Assembly: GCF_900119165.1 (NCBI RefSeq)
Contig: NZ_FPJG01000006.1
Span: 4,154,001-4,218,000, forward strand
Source of the DNA: Amycolatopsis australiensis
GTDB lineage: Bacteria > Actinomycetota > Actinomycetes > Mycobacteriales > Pseudonocardiaceae
Length of the DNA stretch: 64,000 nt
Reading direction: 5' to 3'
Positions 17,258-26,254 of the stretch are shown here, piece by piece (positions within the stretch are counted from its first letter, which is position 1; each line of letters opens with the position of its first letter). The notes beneath the pieces were generated by a model. It saw only the letters and a list, made by a program, of their open reading frames with translations, ran no database searches and had not been told where the DNA came from. The position numbers and the translations under genes were made by a program.

Positions 17258-19093
17258 TCAGCCGGCCGCCAGTGCCTCGAGGACGCCCTCGCCGTACTTG
17301 GCGAGCTTGTTCTCGCCGACGCCGCTGACCGTGCCCAGCTCGGCCAGTGACGACGGTCGTTGCGTCGCGATCTGGCGCAGCGTGGCGTCGTGGAAAATGA
17401 CGTACGCGGGCACCCCTTGTTCCTTCGCCACCCCGGCCCGCCAGGCACGCAAGCGCTCGAACAGCGGGGCCGCCTCCGCGGGCATGTCCGCCGCGGCCGC
17501 GGCGCGCTTGGCGCTGCGGGCCTTCGCGGCCGCCGGACGCTCGGGCTCCCGGCGCAGCATCACCTGGCGGTCGCCGCTCAGGACCTCCGCGCTGGCTTCG
17601 GTGAGCACCAGGGAGCCGTAGTCGCCTTCGACCGCCAGCAGGCCCTGGGCCAACAGCTGCCGCACGACCGCCCGCCACTCCGGCTCGCGCAGCTCGGTGC
17701 CGATGCCGAACGTCTTCAGCGTGTCGTGCTGGAACTGCGTCACCTTCGGTGTGGCCTTGCCGAGCAGGATGTCGATGACCTGCCCGGCGCCGAACTTCTG
17801 GCGCCGCTCGTTGCGCAGCCGGACGACCGTCGACAGCAGCTTCTGCGCCGGGATCGTGCCGTCCCACTTCTCCGGCGGGCTCAGGCACGTGTCGCAGTTG
17901 CCGCACGGCTCGCCCTGCTGGCCGAAGTAGTTGAGGATCTGCACGCGCCGGCATTCCACCGTCTCGCACAGTGCGAGCATCGCGTTGAGGTGCGCCGTCT
18001 GCCGCCGCCGGTGCGCTTCGTCGCCCTCCGACGTGTCGATCATCTTGCGCAGCTGCACGACGTCCTGCAGCCCGTACGCCAGCCAGGCGGTGGACGGCAG
18101 CCCGTCCCGGCCCGCGCGGCCCGTCTCCTGGTAGTAGCCCTCGACCGACTTCGGCAGGTCGAGGTGCGCCACGAACCGGACGTCCGGTTTGTCGATGCCC
18201 ATCCCGAACGCGATCGTCGCCACCACGATCAGGCCGTCTTCGCGCAGGAACCGCGCCTGGTGCTTCGCGCGGGTCCGCGCGTCGAGCCCCGCGTGGTACG
18301 GCACCGCCGGAATCCCGTTCTGCACCAGGAACTCCGCGGTCTTCTCGACCGAGTTCCGGGACAGGCAGTAGACGATCCCCGCGTCGCCCTGGTGCTCGGT
18401 GCGCAGCAGTTCCAGCAGCTGGCGCTGCGGCGAGCTCTTCGCGACGATCCGGTACTGGATGTTCGGCCGGTCGAAGCTCGCGACGAAGTGGCGGGCGTCG
18501 TCGAGCCGCAGCCGCGCGGAGATCTCCTTGTGCGTGGCCTCGGTCGCGGTCGCGGTGAGCGCGATCCGCGGCACGTCCGGCCAGCGCTCGTGCAGCGCCG
18601 AGAGCTGGAGGTAGTCGGGCCGGAAGTCGTGGCCCCACTGGGCGACGCAGTGCGCCTCGTCGATCGCGAACAGCGAGATCTTGCCGCGGTCGAGCAGCCG
18701 CACGGTGGATTCGACCGAAAGCCGTTCCGGCGCCAGGTAGAGCAGGTCGAGCTCGCCGGACAGGAACGCCGATTCGACCTCCTGCCGGGCCGCGTAGTCC
18801 TGCGTCGAGTTGAGGAAACCGGCGCGGACACCGGCGTTGCGCAGCGCGTCGACCTGGTCCTGCATCAGCGCGATCAGCGGCGAGACCACCACGCCGACAC
18901 CCGGGCGCACCAGCGCGGGAATCTGGTAGCACAACGACTTCCCGCCGCCGGTGGGCATCAGCACGAGCGCGTCGCCGCCGGCGATCACGTGCTCGACGAT
19001 CGCCGCCTGGTCGCCGCGGAAGCTGTCGTAGCCGAACACGCGCCGGAGGGTCTCCAGCGCTTCGGACGCGGTTGTGAGGTCGGTCTCTGCCAC
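17258..19093 (-). CDS. recQ: ATP-dependent DNA helicase RecQ
   Basis: A 611-residue RecQ helicase. It has helicase motif I MPTGGGKS (about residue 45), the DEAH box in [15 protein letters not shown] (about 140), motif [12 protein letters not shown], the RQC zinc cysteines ([11 protein letters not shown] then CGNCDTC) near residues 365-390, a winged helix, and a complete HRDC domain at the C terminus. It unwinds recombination and replication intermediates. The GTG chosen lies seven bases after a TATAGT -10 box with no ribosome binding site, so the mRNA is probably leaderless; a longer reading would run through the promoter. Confidence 0.96.
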   Translation of the reverse strand: MAETDLTTASEALETLRRVFGYDSFRGDQAAIVEHVIAGGDALVLMPTGGGKSLCYQIPALVRPGVGVVVSPLIALMQDQVDALRNAGVRAGFLNSTQDYAARQEVESAFLSGELDLLYLAPERLSVESTVRLLDRGKISLFAIDEAHCVAQWGHDFRPDYLQLSALHERWPDVPRIALTATATEATHKEISARLRLDDARHFVASFDRPNIQYRIVAKSSPQRQLLELLRTEHQGDAGIVYCLSRNSVEKTAEFLVQNGIPAVPYHAGLDARTRAKHQARFLREDGLIVVATIAFGMGIDKPDVRFVAHLDLPKSVEGYYQETGRAGRDGLPSTAWLAYGLQDVVQLRKMIDTSEGDEAHRRRQTAHLNAMLALCETVECRRVQILNYFGQQGEPCGNCDTCLSPPEKWDGTIPAQKLLSTVVRLRNERRQKFGAGQVIDILLGKATPKVTQFQHDTLKTFGIGTELREPEWRAVVRQLLAQGLLAVEGDYGSLVLTEASAEVLSGDRQVMLRREPERPAAAKARSAKRAAAAADMPAEAAPLFERLRAWRAGVAKEQGVPAYVIFHDATLRQIATQRPSSLAELGTVSGVGENKLAKYGEGVLEALAAG

Positions 19094-19106
19094 CCGCCCG
19101 ACTATA
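19094..19106 (-). promoter_or_regulatory. Leaderless -10 box of recQ
   Basis: TATAGT (19106-19101) followed by CGGGCGG and then the GTG start codon. It is the clearest example of the TANNNT-N6/7-start pattern seen at many genes in this window. No good -35 box is visible. Confidence 0.6.
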
Positions 19107-19160
19107 GAGCGGGGGTCCGACAGTCCCGGCCCGGCCCGGCGCGGATGGCACACTGGGCGG

Positions 19161-19592
19161 GTGGAGTACTGGCCGGTTCCCGATCTCACCGCCTATTTCG
19201 GCGGCCGGTGGCGGCTGGAGCGGGAAATCCGCACCGCGGACGGCGATCCGGCGGGCGAGGTCACCGGCACCGCCACCTTCACCGAAGCCGGCGGTGTCCT
19301 CGTCTACCGCGAAGAGGGTGAGCTGCGGCTCGGCGGCTACATCGGCCCGGTCACCCGCACCCTGCACTACCGCCCGGCGGGACCGGGCCGCGCGTCGGTG
19401 CACTTCGACCACGGCGGCTTCTTCCACGACCTCGACCTGCGCGAAGGCCACTGGACGGCGGACCACCCGTGCCGCGCCGACCACTACCGCGGGGAGTTCC
19501 GGGTGACCGGTGCGGCGCGCTGGCGGCAGGAGTGGGCGGTGCGCGGCCCGGCGAAGGACCACGTCATCGTCACGCGGTTCACCCGTGCTTAG
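19161..19592 (+). CDS. DUF6314-type small beta-barrel protein
   Basis: A 143-residue soluble protein resembling the DUF6314 family: an N-terminal [12 protein letters not shown] motif, then alternating beta strands ([22 protein letters not shown]) and a C-terminal EFRVTG...[13 protein letters not shown] segment. This looks like a lipocalin/fatty-acid-binding fold; function is unknown. GTG start, six bases after CACACT, with no ribosome binding site. Divergent from recQ with 67 bases between starts. Its stop codon interlocks with that of the convergent SDR gene (TTAG). Confidence 0.75.
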   Translation: MEYWPVPDLTAYFGGRWRLEREIRTADGDPAGEVTGTATFTEAGGVLVYREEGELRLGGYIGPVTRTLHYRPAGPGRASVHFDHGGFFHDLDLREGHWTADHPCRADHYRGEFRVTGAARWRQEWAVRGPAKDHVIVTRFTRA

Positions 19593-20329
19593 ACGATGCC
19601 GCCGTTGGCGCGCAGCACCTGGCCGTTGACCCAGCGGGCCGGTCCGGCGAGGAACGCGACGACCTCGGCGATGTCCTCGGGCCTGCCGAGCCGTTCGAGC
19701 GGCGGCTGCTTGGCCATCCGGTCGATCGTCTCCGCGTCCTTGCCGTCGAGGAACAGCGCGGTCGCGGTCGGGCCGGGCGCGACGGCGTTCACGGTGATGT
19801 CGCGGCCACGCAGCTCGCGCGCCAGGATCATGGTGATCGCCTCGACCGCGCCCTTGGTCGCGTTGTAGATGCCGTAGCCGGGCAGGTTCAGCCCGATCAC
19901 CGACGTCGACGTCGTGATGATCGCGCCGCCCTCGCGCACCCGCCGCGCGGCCTGCTGGGCCACCGCGAACGTGCCGCGGACGTTGGTCCGGTGGACGCGG
20001 TCGAGGACCTCGAAGTCGGTGTCGGCGATCGGCATGGGCGGGTTCATCACCCCGGCCAGGTGGGCGACGACGTCCACGCCGCCGTAGGTGCGTTCCGCGG
20101 TGTCGAACAGCTCCGCGACCGCGACCGGGTCGGCGACGTCGGCACGGACGGCGATCGCCCGGCCACCCCGCGCGGTGATCGCGTCGACCGCGGCCTGCGC
20201 CTCCTTCTCGTTGCCCGCGTAGTTCACGACGACCGCCATGCCGTCGGCGGCCAGGCGCTCGGCGACCTGGCGGCCGATGCCGCGGGAGCCGCCGGTGACG
20301 ATCGCGACGCGAGTCTCGGTGGTGCTCAT
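19589..20329 (-). CDS. SDR-family oxidoreductase (FabG-like)
   Basis: A 246-residue classical short-chain dehydrogenase/reductase. It has the cofactor motif TGGSRGIG at residues 13-20 and a VNYAG segment that favours NADPH. The catalytic Ser is in the TTSTSVIG strand and the YxxxK appears as YNATK. The C-terminal GQVLRANGG is typical. Such genes are often small-molecule ketone reductases under TetR-type control; an inverted repeat (20374-20404) lies 45 bases upstream but no regulator gene is adjacent. ATG start. Confidence 0.9.
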   Translation of the reverse strand: MSTTETRVAIVTGGSRGIGRQVAERLAADGMAVVVNYAGNEKEAQAAVDAITARGGRAIAVRADVADPVAVAELFDTAERTYGGVDVVAHLAGVMNPPMPIADTDFEVLDRVHRTNVRGTFAVAQQAARRVREGGAIITTSTSVIGLNLPGYGIYNATKGAVEAITMILARELRGRDITVNAVAPGPTATALFLDGKDAETIDRMAKQPPLERLGRPEDIAEVVAFLAGPARWVNGQVLRANGGIV

Positions 20330-20373
20330 CGGTCCTTCTTTCCGCTCGGGCGGTATCGCCGCCGCTGTTGTTC

Positions 20374-20404
20374 TGTTATCAACGATAGTACTTCGGTGGT
20401 AACA
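20374..20404. promoter_or_regulatory. Inverted repeat upstream of the SDR gene
   Basis: TGTTATCA (20374-20381) and TGGTAACA (20397-20404) match in seven of eight paired positions over a 31-base span. It lies in an AT-richer stretch and is a plausible operator for a distant TetR/MarR regulator, or for the SDR promoter. Confidence 0.45.
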
Positions 20405-20509
20405 ATGCTAGCGACCGAGTGTTATCGCCGTTACACTTTGACGGCATCCGGACGCATCCACGCCGCCGGTCGGCCGAATCGCGAGGTCAACGGCGTGCCC
20501 GCCGTTTTC

Positions 20510-20530
20510 GGGTGCCCGATGCGGGCACCC
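20510..20530 (+). other. Leader hairpin before the paralogous membrane protein gene
   Basis: GGGTGCCC (20510-20517) and GGGCACCC (20523-20530) form a perfect 8-base stem with a 5-base loop, 43 bases before the ATG. It could be a terminator of upstream readthrough or part of the 5' leader. Confidence 0.4.
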
Positions 20531-20573
20531 AAGCACGCATCGGGGGGCTCGACATCCGTGAAGGAGTTGTGCG

Positions 20574-21254
20574 ATGCCCACATGGCTGATCGTCGTGATC
20601 GTCGTCGTGGCCGTCGCGGTGCTCGGCGCCGTGATCTGGCTGGTGACGCAGGAAATGCAGCGAAAACGGCTGCGGCAGCGGTTCGGCCCGGAGTACGACC
20701 GGGCGGTCCAGGAGAGCGACAACCCGCGCGCCGCGCAACGCGAGCTCGCCGAGCGGGAACGCCGGCACAAGGAGCTCGACATCCGCCCCCTGTCGGCGTC
20801 GGCGCGCGAGCGCTACACCCGGGAATGGGCGCAGGTACAGGAAAAGTTCGTCGACCAGCCGTCCGCCGCGGTCGCCGAGGCGGACCGGCTCCTCGTCGCG
20901 CTGATGGGCGAACGCGGTTACCCGACCGAGGGGTACGAACAGCAGGTGGCCGACCTTTCCGTGCGGCACGCCAAGACCCTGGAGCACTACCGCGCCGCGC
21001 ACAACACGCAGCAGAAGCGTGACGGAGCGTCCACAGAGGACCTGCGGGACGCGATGGTGCGCTACCGGACCGTCTTCGAGGACCTGCTGACCGACGGTGC
21101 CGACGACGATTCCCACCACGACCGCCGCAACGGCCACGACCACAACACCGGGCCCGACGGGCACGACCGCGACCGCACCGGCCGGCACGCCGGCACCGAG
21201 CCCGAGCACCAGGCGTCCGCGCAGCCGCGGACCGAATGGAACGGAGGACGCTGA
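20574..21254 (+). CDS. membrane-anchored protein of unknown function, paralogue of the next gene
   Basis: A 226-residue protein with one N-terminal transmembrane helix (residues about 4-26) and a cytoplasmic helical domain. Residues about 85-175 contain the pattern W.QVQ.KFVD.P..AV.EAD.L, then L.DAMVRYR..F.DLL, which recurs in the downstream protein. The tail (from about 180) is His/Asp-rich and disordered. Start ATG with AAGGAG. The next gene starts two bases after this stop, so both are one operon. I do not recognise a function. Confidence 0.8.
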   Translation: MPTWLIVVIVVVAVAVLGAVIWLVTQEMQRKRLRQRFGPEYDRAVQESDNPRAAQRELAERERRHKELDIRPLSASARERYTREWAQVQEKFVDQPSAAVAEADRLLVALMGERGYPTEGYEQQVADLSVRHAKTLEHYRAAHNTQQKRDGASTEDLRDAMVRYRTVFEDLLTDGADDDSHHDRRNGHDHNTGPDGHDRDRTGRHAGTEPEHQASAQPRTEWNGGR

Positions 21255-21255
21255 C

Positions 21256-21801
21256 ATGACCGAGCACCTGACCCGGCACGGCAGCGAGCAGGACGAAGAG
21301 CACACCGGCCGCGCGATCGCCGGCGAACCCGGCACCGCCGAGGTCCCCGGCCAGGACCGGGACGGCTTCCACGACTCGGCCGCCGCGGACGACCGCGACG
21401 ACAACCGCGACGACGACCGGACGCTCAGCACGGCCGATCTCGCGTCCGCTTCGGCGCAGCAGCGCACCGAAAGCGGCAGCGACACCGCCGAGACCACCGG
21501 CGCCGCCCCGGACCGGTCGGGCGGGGACGTGGAGACGCCACAGCTGATCGACGAAGAGAAGATCACCGGTTTCCGCGACCGCTGGCAGAACGTGCAGACC
21601 GGGTTCGTCGACGACCCGAAGCAGGCGGTCCGCGAGGCCGACGAGCTGGTCGCGGCCGTCATCAGCGCGCTGGCCACCACGTTCGCCGAGCACAAGAGCG
21701 AGCTGGAAGCCCAGTGGCAGCAAGGGGAACCGGCCACCGAGGAGCTGCGGATCGCGCTGCGCCGCTACCGCTCGTTCTTCGACCAGCTGCTGCCGCGGTA
21801 G
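21256..21801 (+). CDS. soluble acidic protein of unknown function, paralogue of the previous gene
   Basis: A 181-residue protein. Residues 1-95 are Asp/Glu/Ala-rich and look disordered. Residues 100-180 form the same helical domain as the upstream membrane protein (RW.NVQ.GFVDDP.QAV.EADELV, then LR.ALRRYR.FF.QLLPR). It lacks a membrane segment. ATG start with GGAGG eight bases upstream. The pair may form a membrane-anchored plus soluble complex; that is inference. Confidence 0.8.
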   Translation: MTEHLTRHGSEQDEEHTGRAIAGEPGTAEVPGQDRDGFHDSAAADDRDDNRDDDRTLSTADLASASAQQRTESGSDTAETTGAAPDRSGGDVETPQLIDEEKITGFRDRWQNVQTGFVDDPKQAVREADELVAAVISALATTFAEHKSELEAQWQQGEPATEELRIALRRYRSFFDQLLPR

Positions 21802-21872
21802 CGGGATCCGTTTGCCGGCGGGCATGATCGGGTAGCACGCCGGTGAACGGCTTCAGCAACGGGAGGCAGCCG

Positions 21873-22382
21873 ATGAACGTGGCCGATCTGCTCGTCGACG
21901 GATTCAGCCGGGTCCGGGAAACGGTGCACGCGGCGGTGGACGGACTCACCGCCGAGCAGCTCCGGGCCCGGCTGGACGACGAGGCCAACTCGATCGCCTG
22001 GCTGGTCTGGCACCTGACCCGCGTCCAGGACGACCACGTCTCCGACGTCGCCGGGATCGAGCAGGTGTGGACCGGCCAGGACTGGCTGTCGCGGTTCGGC
22101 CTCCCGTTCCCGGCCGCCGACACCGGCTACGGTCACCGCCCGGCCGACGTCGAAGCCGTCCGCGTCGACAAGCCGGACCTGCTCACCGGCTACTACGACG
22201 CCGTGCACGAGCAGACTGTCCGGTTCGTCCGCGGCCTCGGCGGCCCGGACCTCGACCGGATCGTCGACGAGGCGTGGGACCCGCCGGTGTCGCTGGGCGT
22301 GCGGCTGATCAGCGTCCTCGACGACGACATCCAGCACGCCGGGCAGGCGATGTTCGTCCGCGGCGTGCTGGAACGCCGCTGA
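21873..22382 (+). CDS. DinB/DUF664-family protein
   Basis: A 169-residue four-helix-bundle protein of the DinB/DUF664 superfamily. A likely metal-binding histidine lies in WLVWHLTRVQDDHV (about residue 50) and another in DDDIQHAGQ (near 155), matching the three-His layout of the family. Members include mycothiol- or bacillithiol-dependent transferases. The in-frame ATG used is ten codons inside the longest reading because GGGAGG precedes it properly. Function not known more exactly. Confidence 0.8.
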   Translation: MNVADLLVDGFSRVRETVHAAVDGLTAEQLRARLDDEANSIAWLVWHLTRVQDDHVSDVAGIEQVWTGQDWLSRFGLPFPAADTGYGHRPADVEAVRVDKPDLLTGYYDAVHEQTVRFVRGLGGPDLDRIVDEAWDPPVSLGVRLISVLDDDIQHAGQAMFVRGVLERR

Positions 22383-22383
22383 C

Positions 22384-22863
22384 TCAGTCTTCGTAGCCCT
22401 CGCCGCGGTGGTCGGCCAGCCGCCGCGGGCCCGGGCCGTCGGCGCCGAGCCGGTCGGCCGGGTTGGCGAGCCGGCACTTCGCCAGTGACATGCAGCCGCA
22501 GCCGACGCAATCGGTGAGCTGGTCGCGCAGCTGTTCCAGCTGCCGGATCCGCGCGTTGAGATCCTCCTGCCAGCACTTCGAGATCCGCGCCCAGTCGGCG
22601 CGCGTGGGCGTGCGGTCGTCGGGCAGCAGGGCGAGCACTTCGCGGATGGTCGACAGCGGCATGCCGACCCGCTGGGACATCCGGATGAAAGTGACCCGCC
22701 GCAGCGCGTCGCGGCAGTAGCGGCGCTGGTTGCCGGCGGTGCGGCGGCTGCGGATGAGGCCTTCGTCCTCGTAGAACCGCAGGGCCGACGCGGGCACCCC
22801 GCTGCGCCGGGAAAGTTCGCCGACGGTGAGGTCGGGCAGCGTCCGGGCCGTGGCGTTCACCAT
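22384..22863 (-). CDS. soxR: redox-sensitive transcriptional activator SoxR
   Basis: A 159-residue MerR-family protein. The helix-turn-helix is at residues 13-40 (LTVGELSRRSGVPASALRFYEDEGLI). The 2Fe-2S ligands C119, C122, C124 and C130 follow the C-x2-C-x-C-x5-C pattern of SoxR. In actinomycetes SoxR responds to redox-active metabolites such as actinorhodin and phenazines, not to superoxide in general. It is divergent from an NADPH-dependent FMN reductase gene with a perfect SoxR box between them, so that gene is the evident target. A weak TTGGCT box seven bases upstream suggests a leaderless start. Confidence 0.96.
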   Translation of the reverse strand: MVNATARTLPDLTVGELSRRSGVPASALRFYEDEGLIRSRRTAGNQRRYCRDALRRVTFIRMSQRVGMPLSTIREVLALLPDDRTPTRADWARISKCWQEDLNARIRQLEQLRDQLTDCVGCGCMSLAKCRLANPADRLGADGPGPRRLADHRGEGYED

Positions 22864-22890
22864 GCCGCCCAGCCAACCACAGTCCCGCGC

Positions 22891-22921
22891 TTGACTTCAA
22901 GCGAACTTGAAGTCCCATCCT
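22891..22921 (+). promoter_or_regulatory. SoxR box and MerR-type promoter
   Basis: ACTTCAAG (22894-22901) and CTTGAAGT (22906-22913) are perfect arms around CGAA, close to the known SoxR consensus. The -35 TTGACT (22891-22896) and a weak -10 CATCCT (22916-22921) are separated by 19 bases, the overlong spacer used by MerR-type activators. Confidence 0.88.
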
Positions 22922-22961
22922 GACGCGGACGGCAACAACGCCGCTGTGCCGAGGAGGAAGC

Positions 22962-23555
22962 GTGTCCGAAGTTCCCGTGCGGGTCGCGGTGATCGTGGGA
23001 AGTGTCCGGGAAGGACGGTTCGGACCGGTGGTGGCGGACTGGCTGGCGAGCGTCGCGGCCGACCACGGCGGGTTCCAGGTCGACGTCGTCGACCTGGCCG
23101 AGCCCGAGCTGCCGATGGCGTTGCCGGCGTTCGGGACCACCCCGCGGGCGGAGGTGCTCGCCGAGGCCGGAAAGGTGACCCCGCGGCTCGCGGCCGCCGA
23201 CGCGTTCGTCGTGGTCACCCCGGAGTACAACCACAGCTTCCCGGCCTCGCTGAAGAACGCGATCGACTGGCACCGGACGGAGTGGATCGCCAAGCCGGTC
23301 GCGTTCGTGTCCTACGGCGGCATGTCGGGCGGCCTGCGCGCGGTCGAACACCTGCGTGCGGTCTTCGCCGAGCTGCACGCCGTCACGGTCCGCGAGACGG
23401 TCAGCTTCCACGGCGCCCACACGCGCTTCGGCCCCGACGGCCTGCCGAAGGACGACGCCGCGGCCGTCGCGGCGAAGGCGATGCTGGACCAGCTGGGCTG
23501 GTGGGCCCGGTCGCTGGCGGAGGCCAAGGCGGTCCGGCCCTACCCCGTCGCCTGA
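22962..23555 (+). CDS. NADPH-dependent FMN reductase (SoxR target)
   Basis: A 197-residue flavodoxin-like oxidoreductase. It has an N-terminal VGSVREGRFGPVVADW phosphate-binding loop and the family signature TPEYNHSFPASLKNAIDW near residue 85. Such enzymes reduce FMN, quinones or azo compounds with NAD(P)H, and homologous genes are known SoxR targets in Streptomyces. GTG start with GAGGAGG. The divergent SoxR gene and the box upstream make redox-cycling drug detoxification the likely role. Confidence 0.92.
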   Translation: MSEVPVRVAVIVGSVREGRFGPVVADWLASVAADHGGFQVDVVDLAEPELPMALPAFGTTPRAEVLAEAGKVTPRLAAADAFVVVTPEYNHSFPASLKNAIDWHRTEWIAKPVAFVSYGGMSGGLRAVEHLRAVFAELHAVTVRETVSFHGAHTRFGPDGLPKDDAAAVAAKAMLDQLGWWARSLAEAKAVRPYPVA

Positions 23556-23572
23556 CGCGGTGACGGGGCGCC

Positions 23573-24061
23573 TCAAATGGCCTGGCAGCTCTGCCCGGGC
23601 AGCTTCGTGTCGGTCCCGACGAGCGTGATGGCGCCGTCGACGACGGGCGAGCCCACGGCGGCCAGCGCCGCGAACGCGGTGCAGACCAGCTGGTTGACCG
23701 CCAGCGCGTTGAGGTCCCGCAGCGGGAACGAGAACGTGATCTCGGCGGGTGAGCCGGGGGCCAGGGCTACCTGCCCGCCGCCGGGCGGCAGCATCGTCGT
23801 GTAGCCGTCGGCCGCCTCGGCGTAGGACGGGCCGCCCAGCAGCAGCGCGAGCGCGGTGTTGACGCCGGCCGACGAGCCGGTCGGCCGCGTCACGGGCGCC
23901 AGCCGGCCGTCCAGGACGAAGTAGAGGATCACGTCGGCGCCGCGGCCGCCCGGCGCCGGGTTCCGCAACGTCGGCGCCGGGCCGGCGGCCACCACCGGGG
24001 TCGGCTGGATCCCGCAGGCGCTCACCAGCAGCAGCACGGCCAGGACGAGGAGCCTCTTCAC
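23573..24061 (-). CDS. GerMN-like lipoprotein of the two-component system
   Basis: A 162-residue secreted lipoprotein: a short signal peptide with lipobox LVSAC (C16), then a GerMN-type domain (VILYFVLDGRLAPVTRP, then ALALLLGGP). It is last in a regulator-kinase-lipoprotein operon and overlaps the kinase stop codon (GTGA). That layout mirrors Streptomyces CseA-CseB-CseC, where the lipoprotein tunes an envelope-stress kinase. The second of two consecutive GTG codons is used because it makes the coupling overlap. Confidence 0.82.
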   Translation of the reverse strand: MKRLLVLAVLLLVSACGIQPTPVVAAGPAPTLRNPAPGGRGADVILYFVLDGRLAPVTRPTGSSAGVNTALALLLGGPSYAEAADGYTTMLPPGGGQVALAPGSPAEITFSFPLRDLNALAVNQLVCTAFAALAAVGSPVVDGAITLVGTDTKLPGQSCQAI

Positions 24062-25458
24062 CACGCCTCCCGGGGCAGTCGCAGCTCGAAGCGGGCACCG
24101 GTGCCGGTATTGGCCGCGACGATGTCGCCGCCGTGCAGCCGGGCGTTCTCGCGGGCGATCGACAGGCCGAGCCCGCTGCCTTCGGACCGGGCGCGGGCGG
24201 TGTCGGCCTTCGTGAACCGGTCGAACACCGTGGGCAGCACCGCGTCGGGGATCCCGGGCCCGTGGTCGGTGACGGTCAGCACGACGTCACCGCCCTCGGC
24301 CCGCAGCGTCACTTCGACCGGCGGCGCGCCGTGCCGCAGCGCGTTGCCGACCAGGTTCGCCACGACGATGTCGAGCCGCCGCCGGTCGAGCGCCGCCGTG
24401 ACGTCCGGCGGCAGGTCCGTGACGATGCCGGCACCGGGCGCCCAGCCCCGCGCGGCGAGGCTGCCGGCGACCGCCGCGCCGACGTCCAGGTCCTCCCGCC
24501 GCAGCTCCGCGCGCCCGGCGTCGAACCGGGAGATCTCGATGAGGTCCTGCACCAGCCGGGTCAGCCGCTTGGTCTCGGCCGACACGAGCCGCGCGGCGAC
24601 CGCGGTGTCGGCGGGCAGCTGGCCGGCGTCCTCGTCCAGCACGTCGGTGACGGCGTTCATCGCGGCGAGCGGGGTGCGCAGCTCGTGCGAGACGTCGGCG
24701 ACGAACCGCCGCGCGTCGGCCTCCATCGCGCGCAGCGTGCCGACCGTGCGCTCGAGCTCCGCCGCGGTGTTGTTGAACGTCGTGACCAGCTGCGCCAGCT
24801 CGTCGGAACCCTTGACGCGCAGCCGCACGTCCAGCCGGCCCCGGCCGAGCTGGCTGGCCGCGGTGTTGAGCGCGCGCACCGGCCGCAGCACCTGCCGGGC
24901 GGCCAGCAGCGCCACCGCCACCGCGACCGGCAGGGTCAGCGCGGCGTAAAGCCAGGCCCGGCGCGCCAGCTCGTCGATCGCCTCCTGCTGCTGGTTGAGC
25001 GGCACCATCGCGTAGACCTCGAGCCCGCTCGGCTCGTTGCCCGCCTGCACCGGGATCCCGACGAAGAAGAGCGGGAAGCCGTGGTCATCGACCCGCTCGA
25101 ACATGATGTTCGTGCTGGTGGCCACGGCTTGGCGCAGGGCGGCGGGCACGTCGTCCACCGACATGCCGGTCGTCGAGTGCCGGCCGTGGTAGACGACGAG
25201 CGCGCCGCTGGACTTGAGCGCGGCCGCGAACGCGTCGAGCGTGGCCTGCGTCGGCGGCAGCGACACGGTCGGCAGGTAGGCGGCGACCTGGTCGCGCAGC
25301 TTGAGCATCGTCTGGTCCTGGATGCCGCCGAGGATGGCGTTGCGCGCGGAGACGTAACTCGCGCCGGCCGCGGCGGTGGCGCCGAGGATCATGATCACCG
25401 CGAAGGCCGCCACCAGCCGGAACCGCAGCCCGGCCAGCCACGACCGCAGCCGGCTCAC
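24058..25458 (-). CDS. sensor histidine kinase (HAMP-HisKA-HATPase)
   Basis: A 466-residue membrane kinase. The first transmembrane helix is at about 14-34, an extracytoplasmic sensor at 35-165, the second helix at about 168-190, and HAMP to about 240. The phospho-acceptor H258 lies in DVSHELRTPL, and the N box (NLVGNALRHG) and G boxes (DHGPGIP, GSGLGLSIA) follow. It phosphorylates the response regulator encoded just upstream; the GTG start overlaps the regulator's stop (GTGA). The sensor signal is unknown but the lipoprotein partner suggests cell-envelope stress. Confidence 0.93.
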   Translation of the reverse strand: MSRLRSWLAGLRFRLVAAFAVIMILGATAAAGASYVSARNAILGGIQDQTMLKLRDQVAAYLPTVSLPPTQATLDAFAAALKSSGALVVYHGRHSTTGMSVDDVPAALRQAVATSTNIMFERVDDHGFPLFFVGIPVQAGNEPSGLEVYAMVPLNQQQEAIDELARRAWLYAALTLPVAVAVALLAARQVLRPVRALNTAASQLGRGRLDVRLRVKGSDELAQLVTTFNNTAAELERTVGTLRAMEADARRFVADVSHELRTPLAAMNAVTDVLDEDAGQLPADTAVAARLVSAETKRLTRLVQDLIEISRFDAGRAELRREDLDVGAAVAGSLAARGWAPGAGIVTDLPPDVTAALDRRRLDIVVANLVGNALRHGAPPVEVTLRAEGGDVVLTVTDHGPGIPDAVLPTVFDRFTKADTARARSEGSGLGLSIARENARLHGGDIVAANTGTGARFELRLPREAW

Positions 25459-26144
25459 GACCGGCCGAACCGGTAGCCGAACCCGCGGACGGTCTGCACG
25501 TACTCCGGCTTCGCCGGCACGTCTTCGATCTTCGCGCGCAGCCGCTGCACGCAGGCGTCGACCAGCCGCGAGTCGCCGAGGTAGTCGTGGTCCCACACGG
25601 CGGCGAGGATCTGCCGGCGGCTGTACACCTGCCCGGGCGTGCGGGACAGCTCCAGCAGCAGCTTCAGCTCGGTGGGCGTCAATGAGACGGGGGTGCCGCG
25701 CTTGGTGACTTCGAGCCCGGCCCGGTCGATGACGAGGTCGCCGTGGCGCTCGACGGGCTCCGGCTGCCCGCCCGGCCGCTCGGCGACGGTCCGGCGCAGC
25801 ACCGCCCGGATCCGCGCGTCGAGCACCCGCGGTTCGACCGGTTTGGCGACGTAGTCGTCGGCGCCCGCTTCGAGGCCCGCGACGACGTCGAAGTCGTCGC
25901 TGCGCGCGGTGAGCATGATGATCGGGATCGGCCCGGCGGCCCGCATCCGGCGGCAGGTCTCGAAGCCGTCCATGCCGGGCAGCATGAGGTCGAGCACGAC
26001 GAGGTCGGGCCGGTGCAGCACGAGCGCCTCGATGCCGCGCTCGCCCGACTCCGCGGTGCGCACCACGTGTCCCTGCCGGCGCAGGGCCAGTTCGAGTCCT
26101 TCCCGCACCGCCGCGTCGTCTTCCACCACCAGTACCTCGGCCAC
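25455..26144 (-). CDS. OmpR-family response regulator
   Basis: A 229-residue regulator. The receiver has the acidic pair at D9-D10, phospho-acceptor D52 in LDLMLPGMDG and the K in VAKPVEP near residue 103. The C-terminal winged helix ends with the typical VQTVRGFGYRF. It is first of a three-gene operon with kinase and lipoprotein. GTG start, six bases after AATAAT, with no ribosome binding site. The divergent PAP2 gene starts 111 bases away and is a candidate target. Confidence 0.93.
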   Translation of the reverse strand: MAEVLVVEDDAAVREGLELALRRQGHVVRTAESGERGIEALVLHRPDLVVLDLMLPGMDGFETCRRMRAAGPIPIIMLTARSDDFDVVAGLEAGADDYVAKPVEPRVLDARIRAVLRRTVAERPGGQPEPVERHGDLVIDRAGLEVTKRGTPVSLTPTELKLLLELSRTPGQVYSRRQILAAVWDHDYLGDSRLVDACVQRLRAKIEDVPAKPEYVQTVRGFGYRFGRS

Positions 26145-26254
26145 GGCGCCATTATTCGGAAAAGCGCACGTCGTGGCGACCCGGGCGGATCTTGTAGCAA
26201 AACCATGACATCGCGCTGACGGGATCCCGAAGAGCCTCGCCCAGACTCGGGGAC

